Positions 1 through 10,104 of a DNA stretch of 64,000 bases are shown here, one piece after another. This stretch comes from Maribellus sediminis (GTDB lineage: Bacteria > Bacteroidota > Bacteroidia > Bacteroidales > Prolixibacteraceae), in the NCBI RefSeq assembly GCF_011799805.1, contig NZ_WXUB01000007.1:62001-126000 (forward strand). Direction: 5' to 3'. Numbering within the stretch: position 1 is the first letter of the stretch; every line of letters begins with the position of its first letter. Position numbers and translations under genes: made by a program. The notes below the pieces were generated by a model. That model made no database searches and had not been told where the DNA came from. It saw only the letters and a program-made list of their open reading frames with translations.

Positions 1-164
1 TTCGCAGTATGCTCGACGACGACTATGACGAGCCCGAAGTTTCTTCTTATGCACAGTACTCACTTGATGAGTTACAGGAACTGCTCGACGATGCCATACA
101 GAACGAAGACTACGAAAAGGCGTCGATTATTCGCGATGAACTGAACAAAAGAGAGAAAAAATAA
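1..164 (+). CDS. UVR-motif protein, C-terminal fragment (probable bifunctional nuclease family)
   Basis: Reading from base 3 there is an open frame to the TAA at 162-164. The start lies outside the window, so only about 53 C-terminal residues are visible. An acidic stretch (MLDDDYDEPE) is followed by a UvrB/UvrC-type UVR helix-turn-helix motif (YSLDELQELLDDAIQNEDYE, then KASIIRDEL), normally a protein-protein contact element. Bacteroidota bifunctional nuclease (DUF151/BFN) proteins typically end with an acidic linker and a UVR motif and often precede a NupC transporter, which is the case here. The nuclease assignment is therefore inference from tail and context; a UvrB/UvrC tail or another UVR-carrying protein cannot be excluded. 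Confidence 0.6.
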   Translation, partial: RSMLDDDYDEPEVSSYAQYSLDELQELLDDAIQNEDYEKASIIRDELNKREKK

Positions 165-213
165 TATTTACCGCCCAAACGAAAGGGCATTCAACAAATG
201 ACATAATCATAAA

Positions 214-1668
214 ATGAAGCAAATCCTGATATTGCTGGTAATACTTACCGGCTTTTTATTTGTTCCGGAAGTACAGGCTCAAAACAACGATTCCACAACA
301 ACCGAACAGGTGCAGATACAGGAAAAAAGCACGGATACTTCAGTAATATTATTATCGCAAAAGCGGGAGAAACCATTTTCGCTGACCACCATTTTCAGGG
401 GATTACTGGGAATGACAGTGCTCATTTTTATTGGTTGGCTATTTAGTAGCAATCGCCGGAATATCCCCTGGCGAACTGTAATCATTGGATTAACGATCCA
501 AATAATACTGGCAATTAGCGTTTTATACATCCCTTTTGTACGAATCGCGTTTGAGTTTTTTGGCAGGATCTTCGTTAAAATTCTCGATTTTACCAAGGAA
601 GGCAGCACCTTTTTGCTGGGCGACCTTATGGATGCAAACACCTATGGTTATATCTTTCTGTTCCAGGTACTGCCTACCATTATATTCTTTTCGGCGCTTA
701 CCAGCTTGCTCTTTTACTGGGGGATCATTCAAAAAGTAGTTTACGGACTGGCATGGGTATTTACCAAAGCCCTGAAAATTTCGGGTGCCGAAGCCTTGTC
801 CGTAGCCGGAAATATTTTCCTTGGGCAAACCGAATCTCCATTGATGATCAAGGCTTATCTCAATAAAATGAGCAAATCGGAAATTCTTTTGGTAATGACC
901 GGAGGAATGGCCACGCTGGCGGGAGGTGTTTTAGCTGCTTACATTGCCCTGCTTGGCGGAGACGATCCGCGGATGCGCCTCGAATTTGCCAAACACCTGC
1001 TCACAGCATCTGTAATGGCAGCACCGGCAGCTATCATTTTCTCGAAAATGCTGGTACCTCCTACCGAAGAAATAAACAAACAGATAGAAGTTAGCCGCGA
1101 CAAAATCGGAAGTAATATGCTCGACGCCATTACCAACGGAACCAGCGAAGGTGTAAAACTGGCTGTTAACGTTGCTGCCATGTTGCTTGCGTTTATTGCT
1201 TTTATCGCCATGTTCAATTTTATTGTAGGTAAAATCGGGCAATGGACCACACTGAACGAAATTATAGCTGAAGGAACAAACGGAAGGTACGACGGACTTT
1301 CGCTGCAGTTTATTCTGGGCTACACTTTTGCACCGCTCATGTGGCTGATCGGCATCAGTCCCGACGACATCATCACTGTGGGGCGTTTATTGGGTGAAAA
1401 ACTTATTCTTACCGAATTTATCGGGTACATCAGCCTGGCCGACCTGAAAGCCGCCGGCGCTTTTTCCGATACCAAATCGGTGATTATGGCTACTTATATC
1501 TTATGTGGATTTGCTAATTTTTCGTCTATCGGAATTCAAATCGGAGGTATTGGAGCACTTGCACCTTCACGTCGCGTTCTGTTGTCGCAATACGGAATGC
1601 GCGCGCTGCTGGCCGGAACACTGGCATCACTGATGAGTGCAACAATTATTGGAATGATACTGGGCTAA
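214..1668 (+). CDS. nupC: NupC-type concentrative nucleoside transporter
   Basis: 484-residue inner-membrane protein of the CNT family, which imports nucleosides by cation symport. Residues 1-22 look like a cleavable signal peptide ending AQA/Q, followed by a Ser/Thr-rich linker and the CNT core from about residue 55. Family signatures include GQTESPLMIKAYLNKM near residue 205, the glycine-rich GGMATLAGGVLAAYIALLGG segment, and SSIGIQIGGIGALAPSRR near the C-terminus. It is longer than the roughly 400-residue E. coli NupC because of the extra N-terminal segment, a common arrangement in Bacteroidota. It starts 49 bp after the UVR protein and may be cotranscribed with it. A hairpin follows the gene. 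The exact nucleoside preference cannot be read from sequence. Confidence 0.93.
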   Translation: MKQILILLVILTGFLFVPEVQAQNNDSTTTEQVQIQEKSTDTSVILLSQKREKPFSLTTIFRGLLGMTVLIFIGWLFSSNRRNIPWRTVIIGLTIQIILAISVLYIPFVRIAFEFFGRIFVKILDFTKEGSTFLLGDLMDANTYGYIFLFQVLPTIIFFSALTSLLFYWGIIQKVVYGLAWVFTKALKISGAEALSVAGNIFLGQTESPLMIKAYLNKMSKSEILLVMTGGMATLAGGVLAAYIALLGGDDPRMRLEFAKHLLTASVMAAPAAIIFSKMLVPPTEEINKQIEVSRDKIGSNMLDAITNGTSEGVKLAVNVAAMLLAFIAFIAMFNFIVGKIGQWTTLNEIIAEGTNGRYDGLSLQFILGYTFAPLMWLIGISPDDIITVGRLLGEKLILTEFIGYISLADLKAAGAFSDTKSVIMATYILCGFANFSSIGIQIGGIGALAPSRRVLLSQYGMRALLAGTLASLMSATIIGMILG

Positions 1669-1702
1669 TGCCTAAAGAATAATAATTATATATTGTACTA
1701 TG

Positions 1703-1726
1703 GAAGGAGACTATTGAGTCTCCTTC
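1703..1726 (+). terminator. Hairpin terminator after nupC
   Basis: GAAGGAGACT (1703-1712) pairs perfectly with AGTCTCCTTC (1717-1726) around an ATTG loop and is followed by a pyrimidine-rich TCTCTTTCTG tract. The 10-bp stem 34 bp after the nupC stop suits an intrinsic terminator, though the U-run is interrupted by C. Confidence 0.65.
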
Positions 1727-1838
1727 TCTCTTTCTGTATTTCAAACATCGAATTGTTCAACCGTGCCAATATGCAATATTCAACTGATTGCAATTAAGGG
1801 TGATATTTAGTAACTTATATTCTCAAAAACCAAATATC

Positions 1839-2231
1839 ATGAAACAGCTAATAGTATTATTTATCTTCGTTTTTCTCTCAGAATTTGCGCTTGCTGATTT
1901 ATATCAAAAAAGTATTGATGAAAATGTTTTTGGTAAATACAAAATAACTGCACTTGAATCTCCTAGAGGTGACATCAAAACAACTCTCAAAATCTGGAAA
2001 GACGACAATGGGGAAGTTAAAGCAGAGTTTGTTGAAAATGGAGAGAAAATGCCAGCTGATAAAGTTGAAATTACTGGTAATGAAATATACATTGAAAGAT
2101 ATTCAGAACAGGGAATGTATAATGAGGAATGGAAGCTGAAAGTTGAAGAGGATAAGATCTCTGGATATGCGAATGCTCAGTTCAGAGTATTTGGGAACCG
2201 CATTAAACAGAATCTCCAAGATCCATTTTAA
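1839..2231 (+). CDS. Small exported lipocalin-like beta-rich protein, unknown function
   Basis: 130 residues from the ATG at 1839, preferred over an upstream in-frame alternative start because it begins directly with a signal peptide (MKQLIVLFIFVFLSEFALA, likely cut before DLYQ). The mature part alternates short hydrophobic and charged segments, with GKYKI, TTLKIWKDDNGEVKAEF, KVEITGNEIYIERY and EEWKLKVEEDKISGYA, resembling the beta-sheet pattern of small lipocalin-like domains that often follow hydrolases in Bacteroidota. No catalytic residues are evident. It is monocistronic between the nupC terminator and a convergent gene. Function unknown; the fold suggestion is inference from pattern only. 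Confidence 0.75.
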   Translation: MKQLIVLFIFVFLSEFALADLYQKSIDENVFGKYKITALESPRGDIKTTLKIWKDDNGEVKAEFVENGEKMPADKVEITGNEIYIERYSEQGMYNEEWKLKVEEDKISGYANAQFRVFGNRIKQNLQDPF

Positions 2232-2320
2232 ATTAGAACCTAATAAAACTTATTCTTTGTCCAAAGAAAAATGTTAACCAGGTTGCAATAGTAGATATGA
2301 TTTTGGACTAACAAATGGTA

Positions 2321-2755
2321 CTACAAAAATTTCTTTATTTCTGTTTCGAGTTCTTTTTTCATTTTTACAAATGAATCAAGCGCGCAATCGGGCACGCAGG
2401 GCGTGGGATCGACCCAAACATCATTCCAGTTACCCGACCAATAGCCCTCTTTCCCGCTGATGCTTTCATCAACAATCGCCAGAATGCACTGGAGATTCTC
2501 CTGCATTTTTCGAAGATTCTTAGACTTCCTGGCATTATCGGCATATCTCCTCGCAATATTGAGGTACCCATAAAGTTCAACCGGAAAATGCCAGAAAGAA
2601 TGCATTTGGCAGCCGGCAGTTTGTGCCTCCGCTTCAGCAATTATCGTCTCAACAACATCAAGTTTCTCGTTGATTTTACTGTTACCGGGATCATCGACTG
2701 CAAGCAGCGAAAGAGGAGTAAACAGCAGGCCAAGAATCATACTTTTTACAATCAT
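2321..2755 (-). CDS. Small exported helical protein, unknown function
   Basis: 144 residues with an N-terminal signal peptide (MIVKSMILGLLFTPLSLLA). The mature protein is mostly helical, with four cysteines (CQMHSF, CILAIV, CVPDC) that could form disulfides in the periplasm, and a tryptophan-rich stretch GYWSGNWNDVWVDPTP. I do not recognise a family. It is convergent with the preceding small exported gene and lies downstream, on the same strand, of the giant secreted protein, but a strong terminator separates them, so it is probably transcribed on its own. A second in-frame ATG at residue 6 could also serve as start. Confidence 0.7.
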   Translation of the reverse strand: MIVKSMILGLLFTPLSLLAVDDPGNSKINEKLDVVETIIAEAEAQTAGCQMHSFWHFPVELYGYLNIARRYADNARKSKNLRKMQENLQCILAIVDESISGKEGYWSGNWNDVWVDPTPCVPDCALDSFVKMKKELETEIKKFL

Positions 2756-2947
2756 GACAATAGACTTTTAGTGGATTCCCTGCCTACAAGAACCAATTAA
2801 AGTCTGTTCAAATCAATAGTACGTATAAAAGTAGAATAAGCGTCGTCTATTATAATATTCTGAAAATCAGCAAAAGGTAATCTATCAATGGCTCCTTAAA
2901 TTTGTTATCGCCTTTATTTGTTGATGCTATTATGCTGATCAAATAAT

Positions 2948-2980
2948 AAAAAAAGTGGCCGTACAAAACTGCACAGCCAC
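2948..2980 (-). terminator. Intrinsic terminator of the giant secreted protein gene
   Basis: On the minus strand GTGGC (2980-2976) pairs with GCCAC (2959-2955), with further inner pairing (GT/AC), and is followed by seven U residues (A-run 2948-2954 on the plus strand). It lies about 26 bp after the stop at 3006. This is a textbook stem plus U-tract. Confidence 0.85.
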
Positions 2981-3005
2981 CTCCCTTATCTCAAAACAGA
3001 ATCTG

Positions 3006-6000
3006 CTATTTCTTTAACAGAATCAGCTTTTTAGTTTCTACAAAATCGTTTGTTTTTAAGGTACAATAATAAATTCCGTCGGCCAGATCGCGTGCTTCAA
3101 ACACGTAAGTGTAATGCCCGGCTGTTTGCTTCACATCAACAATACGCTGAATTTCTTTACCAACAGCATTGGTAATCGTCAGCAGAACATGCATATCTTC
3201 AGGAATATTGTACTGTAAATTGGTTTCATTCCTGAACGGATTCGGATAACTGTTGAAATGATAAAGCCCCTCATCAGTACCCGGCAATTCATCGTCGGCA
3301 ACGGCAAGAACAATCGGATTATCCACTGTACCATTAATCTTATCCACTGTGAAATTCATTTCAGGCGACACCAGTTCAATCTGCCGCTGGTTGTATTCAT
3401 CCCATAGTACAGTTTTCACCTGTTCACCAATATCCGAACGGTCGCCATATACCATCGCGAATGTCATGTACTCTTCCATGTTATTCAAATAGGTCAGTGG
3501 TGCATCTCCACGAAGTTGTTCATTGATATAAGTTTGAATCCGGTAATTCTCCGACGAAGGCAAATTACCAAAATCTACGGTGGCAGTCAGCGTCATATTG
3601 TATTCGTGTTTCAGGAAGAGGTCATCGGTACTTCCCGATTTCTGAATAGTAATGTTATCGCTGTTGGCCACAAACAACTTATATCCAAGGCCAGGATGGA
3701 AAAATTTCAGATCGCCGATCCACGAATCGGTACCCTGATTGTATTCTCCGTATTCGAACTGACTTTTAATGATGTCGCCCGCACCGGATGTCAACTGGCC
3801 GAGAATATCATCGACAGGTAATATTTCGGATTTTGGATAACCGATCCAGTTCCATTTCGGATTTAGAGGAATGGCAACATCATTTTCAGGCACCATGCCA
3901 ATCAAACTCAGTGTATCGCCATGAGCGCTCAAAAAGATCATGTATCCCAATTTAATATCGATATCCGAGAGCGTTCCCAGCCATCCGGCATTTTGACTGA
4001 ATTGTGAATATCCGGTTTGCGATTTCAAGGTGATATCGTTTAGAGAAGTTGGCGGTGTAAGACTTTCAAACACCTTAGCAACGCTCATATCTGCACTTTC
4101 CTTATTCACCGAAATCCAGTTCCATCCTTTTGCCAGCGCCATTTCCTGGATTCCTCCGGCCGGATGAAGAATAAACGGCTCTTCAGCGTTTCCTACCACA
4201 CCATCGCTAAAGAAGGTAAGTTCTTCAATGGCACCGTATTCAATTCCATTCAATCCATCCCACATCCTGAACTTAATAACTTCAGTAGTATGCTGGTTTC
4301 GCACGTGATATTCGGGGAAGTTGAACCAGTCGAGATCGAACTCGGCATCATTCGATAAAATGCGCAAAGTATGCGAGCCGGCCGGAACCTCCAGCTGTGT
4401 TGTGAATACAGTATAAGTAGCTGTACTACCGGTATTCGGAACAGCGAAGGTAGTTTTTAACGCTCCGTCGATATAAAGTTCAACATCACCGGGTTTGGTA
4501 CTGGCTACTTTAAATTCAACATCAAAGACGCCGGATTTGGTAGCATAAATGTCAAAATCAGTCCAGTTACTTTTCTTATACCGCGTGGCATCATTAGTTT
4601 TGCCATCTTCTGTAAAAGTGATATCCTGAACACTCAAATCATTGATATAATCTTCAGCTTCAATCAAGCTACCGTTTTCACCGGCAAGGTTGCCCGAAAC
4701 ATTCATAAAAGCGGCATACTTATCAATTTCAGGAACATAAATAATACTGCCAATGCCCCGCAATTCGCCGTCAACATAAGCCGCAATTTTATCGCGTAAT
4801 CCGGTTGACAGGTTCTCATCGCCACTATCGGAACTAAATTGTGCAACAATGTTCATCGAGTATTGGAAATCAGGGTGATTCACACTCCAGTCAATTTCTT
4901 CGGCATACAATTCAAGTGAAACGTGTAGAACTTCGGCAGTGCCATCTACCATGGCCACAACATCACCGTCGTAATATCCGGGTTCCAGGCCATCAGCCAC
5001 CTGTAACTGCACCGTGAAACTATTACCCGATAAAATTGAAGCGGAAGTAACCGAAGGCACCAACCAGGCGGGCCATTCATCAATAGTAAAGGCTTTGGTG
5101 ATGCTCGCACTGTTGTCGAGATTGGCACTCAGGATTACATTGTCTGTTTCCACTGCCGTTCTGTGTACCTCTTCCGGATTCCATGAAACCGGGCTCACGT
5201 TTACAAGGAACGACCATTCAGTCTTGTATTTCTGTACGTTGCCATTAATATCCTGAATTCCTTCTACCACAGCGTAAACCCGTTTCCCTTCGAGCCATGG
5301 TTGTGCGAAAAGATCGTTGTCAGGAACCAGAATAATTCCATCCTCATTCTGAGAACACTGAACCGTTATTGGAATTTCAGTAGAGTCTTCAAGAAATAAA
5401 TGAATGCTGGGCGCTGCCCCTGAATAACTATCAAAATTACAGTTGATGTCCTTGTCGAAAACAACACTTATCTCCTGGCCGAAACGCAGGTAGCCATCTG
5501 ACGGCGAAGGTGTTCCGTAAGGAGCGATTGACGAACGGTCGATTATCCCGCTCTGCTCCGAAGAATAAGATATTCCGCCCTCAATTCCGCAAAATGCTTT
5601 GGCCCGCAGACTATATTTCCCGTCGGTCAGACCTGATACATCAAATTCGTAATCATAAAAATTTTCTACCAGCAATTCGCGATCAATGATAACGTCATCA
5701 ACCCATCCTTCCCCCTGGCGTTTATACTGAAGTGTTATGCTTTGCAGGTTTTCGTTATTCCGGTCGTAGCCAGTAAAAGCCACGTCCAGTTTATCATTGT
5801 TATTGCTGTTTACCAACCAATTGTCGCCTGGCAAAAACAAAGCAACGTTCGAGCATTCACTCTGGAAGTCAACAAATATCCAGGCCGTATCACCGCTTGT
5901 AATATTGCCATTATCTTCCCACAATGAATACTCACAAGGTGGGTACATCATTATACCAATAGAATCGTAAGTGGATGCCATCGGGCCGCGTTCAACGGTC

Positions 6001-9000
6001 AACGCGATGTTAGCAGTTTGGTTATACTGTAAAAAATAGGAAGCCCCACCGTTGGTAATTAAGGTACCGCCCAGTTTTACAATTGCGCCGTCGGGGTTAG
6101 TGGTTGAAATTACCTTGACATGGTACTCGCGTGTTTCGCGGCTTTGACTTTCGTTTAACAGGTTAGCTGTAAACACGGCCTGACCACCGATCGGTACGTT
6201 ATTTATCTGCGGCGGATACACTGTAATCCGGGCATCGTCGCGAGGCTGTGTTCCCGGCTCATGCGGACAGCTCGTTGTCCCCAGTTTTAAATCGAACGCC
6301 GGAACGCCATATGCTCTATCTTCTTTAATATCAACACTGAAAAAGTCGCCAATATCGTTGTCAGAAAGAATATATCCAACCGTTCGGGTATACGAAGTAT
6401 CGTTTCCCTGGTTAAATGTATTCGCCCACCTGAACTTTGCCATTACTCCAAGTTCACTATCGAACCAGGCCCCGGTTTCATTGTCAATTTTTATTCCTAC
6501 GGCCAATTCCGTGTTAATAAAAGCGGTGTATTCGTAGGATGCAGAATTTGTTGTATCCGTGGTATATTCATTGGTATAAGGGGCTCCCGCACTAAACGAA
6601 ATGTTTTCCTTAAATACAGCATCTTCTCCCCTGTTTTTAGCATTCTGAGCCAACACATCTTCCCAGTGTAAGCTATCAGCCAGCAACTGGTTGGCCTGCA
6701 TCTTTTCTTCAGGAGAAAGCAAACTGGTATCGCGACCGGCAATTATAGCACTCCGAAGTACTCCTAAGGTAGGAAGAAGCGTACTTTTAATATGCTTTTC
6801 GGTATAAACAAAGGTGGTTGCAAAACCTGTTACATCGATGGTTGGAACTGTTTTAATCTCGGCCTGACAGGTCGTGGTATTAAAGCTAAGTTCGTCGCCC
6901 AATGCATATTCCTGGTTGAATGAGGCACCAATATAAACGTCACCGTCATTTCCGGTAAGGTTTTCCATATCGGACGTGGAAAAGGTTTCATTAAATGTAA
7001 TTGTTGTTTCTACACCACTACGGTTAAAATTATCCCTTCCGGCCACTGCACTAAATTTGATTTGTGTTCCAAAGCCGTTACTGGAGAAGGGTGTTAGCAC
7101 TTTAGCCCCGATTAAGAGGTTAGCATAAACGCCTGCTTCACCCCCCACAAGCATTTCGAATGTATTAAAGCTTTTATACGATTTACCTTCCTGAACATAG
7201 GAATAACTGTTATCGCCCGGAGGATCGTGCAAAACCAGCATCGGCATTTCGGGTGACTTTGTAATAAATGACGGAGCCTGTGTTTTCACACCGGTAACCA
7301 TAATCCAGTACTCCTCGGGATCTGCATCAAGAAAACCAACTTCAGGAATAACATAGAGTAATTTTTCGTGATTATGTTCGGCACTTTCTGCAATTTCAGG
7401 TAAACCTGCTGCAACGGTATAAACTGCAAAACCATTCACAATTGGAATCTCAATGGGCTCATCTCCCCGGTCGCTCACAAAATCAAAAATTCTTAAGTAC
7501 CCTTCATTTACAGGGCAGTCCCCCAACGATTCATTTACTTCAAATACCAAAGTATAAGTTTGATTTTGTTCCATTATCGTTGTTGTGGAACTGCTACAAT
7601 TGTATTGCATGGCTCCTGCATCAGCAAAGTCCACCTGAATATCAAGCGGCGAATGGTATATAAAATTCGCCTCGGGAACTACCTCTCCGCGTGTTGTATC
7701 AGCAACGGGAATAATGGTTGTATCGGCTGGTGTGATGCGTACTGTATTGTTGGGCAAGAAAACAGTATCGGCGGGTGTAATAACCAGACTATCACGCTCA
7801 ACGACCATGTCTGCGGTATCGCGAACTGTAAGGTCAATTCGGATTGGTTTATTACCTATCTGATCAAATATATTCGAATTTGTAGGATGTAACTGAACCA
7901 CCTGTACATCATACTCCCGCGCCGGAAGATCAGGAACAGTCAGCAAACCATTCGCATCAGTATAATAATTGGTATTAAAGCAATTACCGGGTGAAGTAAT
8001 CTGCACTTTAACAGAATCTGCTACCGGAGTCCCGCAACCCGTTTGAACTTTTACAAAAATAGTATCGGTTTGCGTATCGGTGAAGTTGATGTTCAAAGAA
8101 TCGCCCGCAACAAAAAATGAAGTAGAAGGTTGTCCGGCAGGATTCTCAAAAGTATGGTGTAAAAACTCGGGGGTAAAGGAATAATCACCTTCTTCCTGGA
8201 TGGCATAACTCCATTCTCCGTTTGCATCTGTAAATATTCCTCTACTCTCGCCGTTGATTAAAATCTCCACATCCGGAACACCGCATTCAGCAGAAGTTGA
8301 CTTTGGATAAAATACGCTACCCGCTACAGAGAACACACTTTCGTCGGTAAAATTAGCTCCCGAACTTAACTTCGAATTCAGATCGAGCACGCGGGTAATC
8401 GTATCCGGCGTAAAAATATGTGGTCCGTTTGGTCCTTCTTTGTATGGTATTACAATAAACTCGGCCTCGTCGTAATAATAAATGTTGCGTATTTCGTAGT
8501 AACCATCCACATCGGTGGTGGTACAATATCCGCCGGAAGGAACGGCAACTGCACCGGCCGGCAAATTAGGCGTTATTGGAATTGCGCATACCTGAACACC
8601 TTCCACTCCAACACTCAACAGCGACTTTACGGTACCTTTAATTGTTCCGTTCGGTTTCGAATACCCCTGATCGGAAATGGTAGGAAAATTTCTTGTTTCG
8701 TGAATAGGCGTTACATAATACGTATGCCTGTAACCGGGTATGGCACCATCATCGCTGTATGCCTGGGCATTTTTACTCAAAATAGCAAGTTCTTCTTTCT
8801 GGGTGCTTTCCGGCACACTGCGTTCGATACGAAGCTCTTCTGCGAAATCAGAAAGATCTTCCCATTCTACTTTAACACGATTAGTATAAGTGCCGTCTGA
8901 TGCATTAACCGTAAAAGTTTTTGCTTTACCAAGTACGGCATTTGAACCGTTTCTAGGGGACTCGTGATTTCCCCAATCATCAGTAAATGTAGTGACCCAG

Positions 9001-9707
9001 TAATAATATTCATCGTTCGGAACGATTGTATTATCAGTCCAGGTGCGAATATCTCCCGCCACTTGAGCTATCAGCGTACCATTTGTTGTTGTGGTTCCCC
9101 GATAAATATTATATCCGGTATTTGCATCCGGAATATTAGTGCCTTTTCCCCAGGTTAAGATGATTTGATCAAAATACTCCTCACTGGACGCGGTAATATT
9201 TGTTGGAGATTTAATTGCAGCAGTAGCGGCGTAGGTTAAAACGCTGTAGCCGGCACCTCTGTCATCCGAATTATTCGCCCGGGGATAACCACTCCATACC
9301 CACTCCACACAGTTACACCAGGCCCAGCTACAATCTTCTGATTCCTGGTAACGTAAGCCCCAGTAACCTGAATTACCCGGGCCTGCAATGTGAGTAACGG
9401 TTCCACTCGATAAGCTGCCACTACCTGTCTGGTGTTGAACGCTGTTGCCATCCGAATTTTTATAAACATCAATTCTGTGAACAACAGATTCACTACAACC
9501 AACTACTCCGGCACCGCTGTAGTTAAAGGTAATTGTGTAATCTGATCCTCCTGATGAAACTGAAACTGACATATCAGGATATTTTCGCTCCCCATTCGCC
9601 AGTATTGGCATAATGAAAGCAAACAATAACAGCCATAGAAATTTACAGCATTTGTTTGTGATTAATAGATAGGTTGGAATCACTTCCGAATAAGTAAATT
9701 TTTTCAT
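3006..9707 (-). CDS. Giant multidomain T9SS-secreted surface protein
   Basis: 2233 residues from the ATG at 9707; an ORF extension to 9788 gives no signal peptide at its start, whereas this start does (hydrophobic FLWLLLFAFIMPILANG at about 22-40). Order of domains: two fibronectin type III-like (about 166-353), three carboxypeptidase-regulatory-like beta-sandwiches (about 355-610), a large unassigned region with HDPPGDNSYSY near 850, a Big_5-like Ig domain (about 1382-1502), a split repeat domain carrying an inserted CBM6-like module (about 1612-1852), two GWNWIS/KWNWIGYP modules (about 1859-2035), a second repeat domain (about 2039-2135), and a type IX sorting domain (SYPNPFRNETNLQY to the terminal KK). 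Known for the family: exported by Sec, then T9SS, and anchored or released at the surface. Role in adhesion or glycan binding is inference; no enzyme domain was recognised. Confidence 0.88.
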   Translation of the reverse strand: MKKFTYSEVIPTYLLITNKCCKFLWLLLFAFIMPILANGERKYPDMSVSVSSGGSDYTITFNYSGAGVVGCSESVVHRIDVYKNSDGNSVQHQTGSGSLSSGTVTHIAGPGNSGYWGLRYQESEDCSWAWCNCVEWVWSGYPRANNSDDRGAGYSVLTYAATAAIKSPTNITASSEEYFDQIILTWGKGTNIPDANTGYNIYRGTTTTNGTLIAQVAGDIRTWTDNTIVPNDEYYYWVTTFTDDWGNHESPRNGSNAVLGKAKTFTVNASDGTYTNRVKVEWEDLSDFAEELRIERSVPESTQKEELAILSKNAQAYSDDGAIPGYRHTYYVTPIHETRNFPTISDQGYSKPNGTIKGTVKSLLSVGVEGVQVCAIPITPNLPAGAVAVPSGGYCTTTDVDGYYEIRNIYYYDEAEFIVIPYKEGPNGPHIFTPDTITRVLDLNSKLSSGANFTDESVFSVAGSVFYPKSTSAECGVPDVEILINGESRGIFTDANGEWSYAIQEEGDYSFTPEFLHHTFENPAGQPSTSFFVAGDSLNINFTDTQTDTIFVKVQTGCGTPVADSVKVQITSPGNCFNTNYYTDANGLLTVPDLPAREYDVQVVQLHPTNSNIFDQIGNKPIRIDLTVRDTADMVVERDSLVITPADTVFLPNNTVRITPADTTIIPVADTTRGEVVPEANFIYHSPLDIQVDFADAGAMQYNCSSSTTTIMEQNQTYTLVFEVNESLGDCPVNEGYLRIFDFVSDRGDEPIEIPIVNGFAVYTVAAGLPEIAESAEHNHEKLLYVIPEVGFLDADPEEYWIMVTGVKTQAPSFITKSPEMPMLVLHDPPGDNSYSYVQEGKSYKSFNTFEMLVGGEAGVYANLLIGAKVLTPFSSNGFGTQIKFSAVAGRDNFNRSGVETTITFNETFSTSDMENLTGNDGDVYIGASFNQEYALGDELSFNTTTCQAEIKTVPTIDVTGFATTFVYTEKHIKSTLLPTLGVLRSAIIAGRDTSLLSPEEKMQANQLLADSLHWEDVLAQNAKNRGEDAVFKENISFSAGAPYTNEYTTDTTNSASYEYTAFINTELAVGIKIDNETGAWFDSELGVMAKFRWANTFNQGNDTSYTRTVGYILSDNDIGDFFSVDIKEDRAYGVPAFDLKLGTTSCPHEPGTQPRDDARITVYPPQINNVPIGGQAVFTANLLNESQSRETREYHVKVISTTNPDGAIVKLGGTLITNGGASYFLQYNQTANIALTVERGPMASTYDSIGIMMYPPCEYSLWEDNGNITSGDTAWIFVDFQSECSNVALFLPGDNWLVNSNNNDKLDVAFTGYDRNNENLQSITLQYKRQGEGWVDDVIIDRELLVENFYDYEFDVSGLTDGKYSLRAKAFCGIEGGISYSSEQSGIIDRSSIAPYGTPSPSDGYLRFGQEISVVFDKDINCNFDSYSGAAPSIHLFLEDSTEIPITVQCSQNEDGIILVPDNDLFAQPWLEGKRVYAVVEGIQDINGNVQKYKTEWSFLVNVSPVSWNPEEVHRTAVETDNVILSANLDNSASITKAFTIDEWPAWLVPSVTSASILSGNSFTVQLQVADGLEPGYYDGDVVAMVDGTAEVLHVSLELYAEEIDWSVNHPDFQYSMNIVAQFSSDSGDENLSTGLRDKIAAYVDGELRGIGSIIYVPEIDKYAAFMNVSGNLAGENGSLIEAEDYINDLSVQDITFTEDGKTNDATRYKKSNWTDFDIYATKSGVFDVEFKVASTKPGDVELYIDGALKTTFAVPNTGSTATYTVFTTQLEVPAGSHTLRILSNDAEFDLDWFNFPEYHVRNQHTTEVIKFRMWDGLNGIEYGAIEELTFFSDGVVGNAEEPFILHPAGGIQEMALAKGWNWISVNKESADMSVAKVFESLTPPTSLNDITLKSQTGYSQFSQNAGWLGTLSDIDIKLGYMIFLSAHGDTLSLIGMVPENDVAIPLNPKWNWIGYPKSEILPVDDILGQLTSGAGDIIKSQFEYGEYNQGTDSWIGDLKFFHPGLGYKLFVANSDNITIQKSGSTDDLFLKHEYNMTLTATVDFGNLPSSENYRIQTYINEQLRGDAPLTYLNNMEEYMTFAMVYGDRSDIGEQVKTVLWDEYNQRQIELVSPEMNFTVDKINGTVDNPIVLAVADDELPGTDEGLYHFNSYPNPFRNETNLQYNIPEDMHVLLTITNAVGKEIQRIVDVKQTAGHYTYVFEARDLADGIYYCTLKTNDFVETKKLILLKK

Positions 9708-10104
9708 ATTGGTATGTATTAAGTGATAAGTTTCATGTTTGGCGCAACCGCAAACACGCATTACTGCAGGGCAATCAAACCATTGCAATAATGAATCAAG
9801 GGAGTTGCGAAGTCCATATTATTATTGTTTACATCTAAAGGGGAAGAAACAGGGTACAATTTGATTTAATGGTATTCCTTTCCTTTAAACTTTGTTTATT
9901 GTTAAACAAGTTATGAAATATATAATTAAGATAAAATAGTATTTTGTTTCAGATCATCATTTTAACCCGTTTTCTTGAACAAGAAATAAAGTCTGATAAT
10001 TGAAAATAAAGGGATAGAGAAGAAAATTGAGCTACTAAAAAAATATTTATTTTTTTTCGAAGGAGAAGATTCTATCAAACAGAATAACCGTGGACAAGTA
10101 ATGT
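9708..10104. other. AT-rich intergenic region between giant gene and small ORF
   Basis: About 400 bases upstream of the giant secreted protein. It must contain the promoter of that minus-strand gene, but I see no clear TAnnTTTG element at a suitable distance. No RNA gene was recognised and no ORF in it looks coding. Confidence 0.5.
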
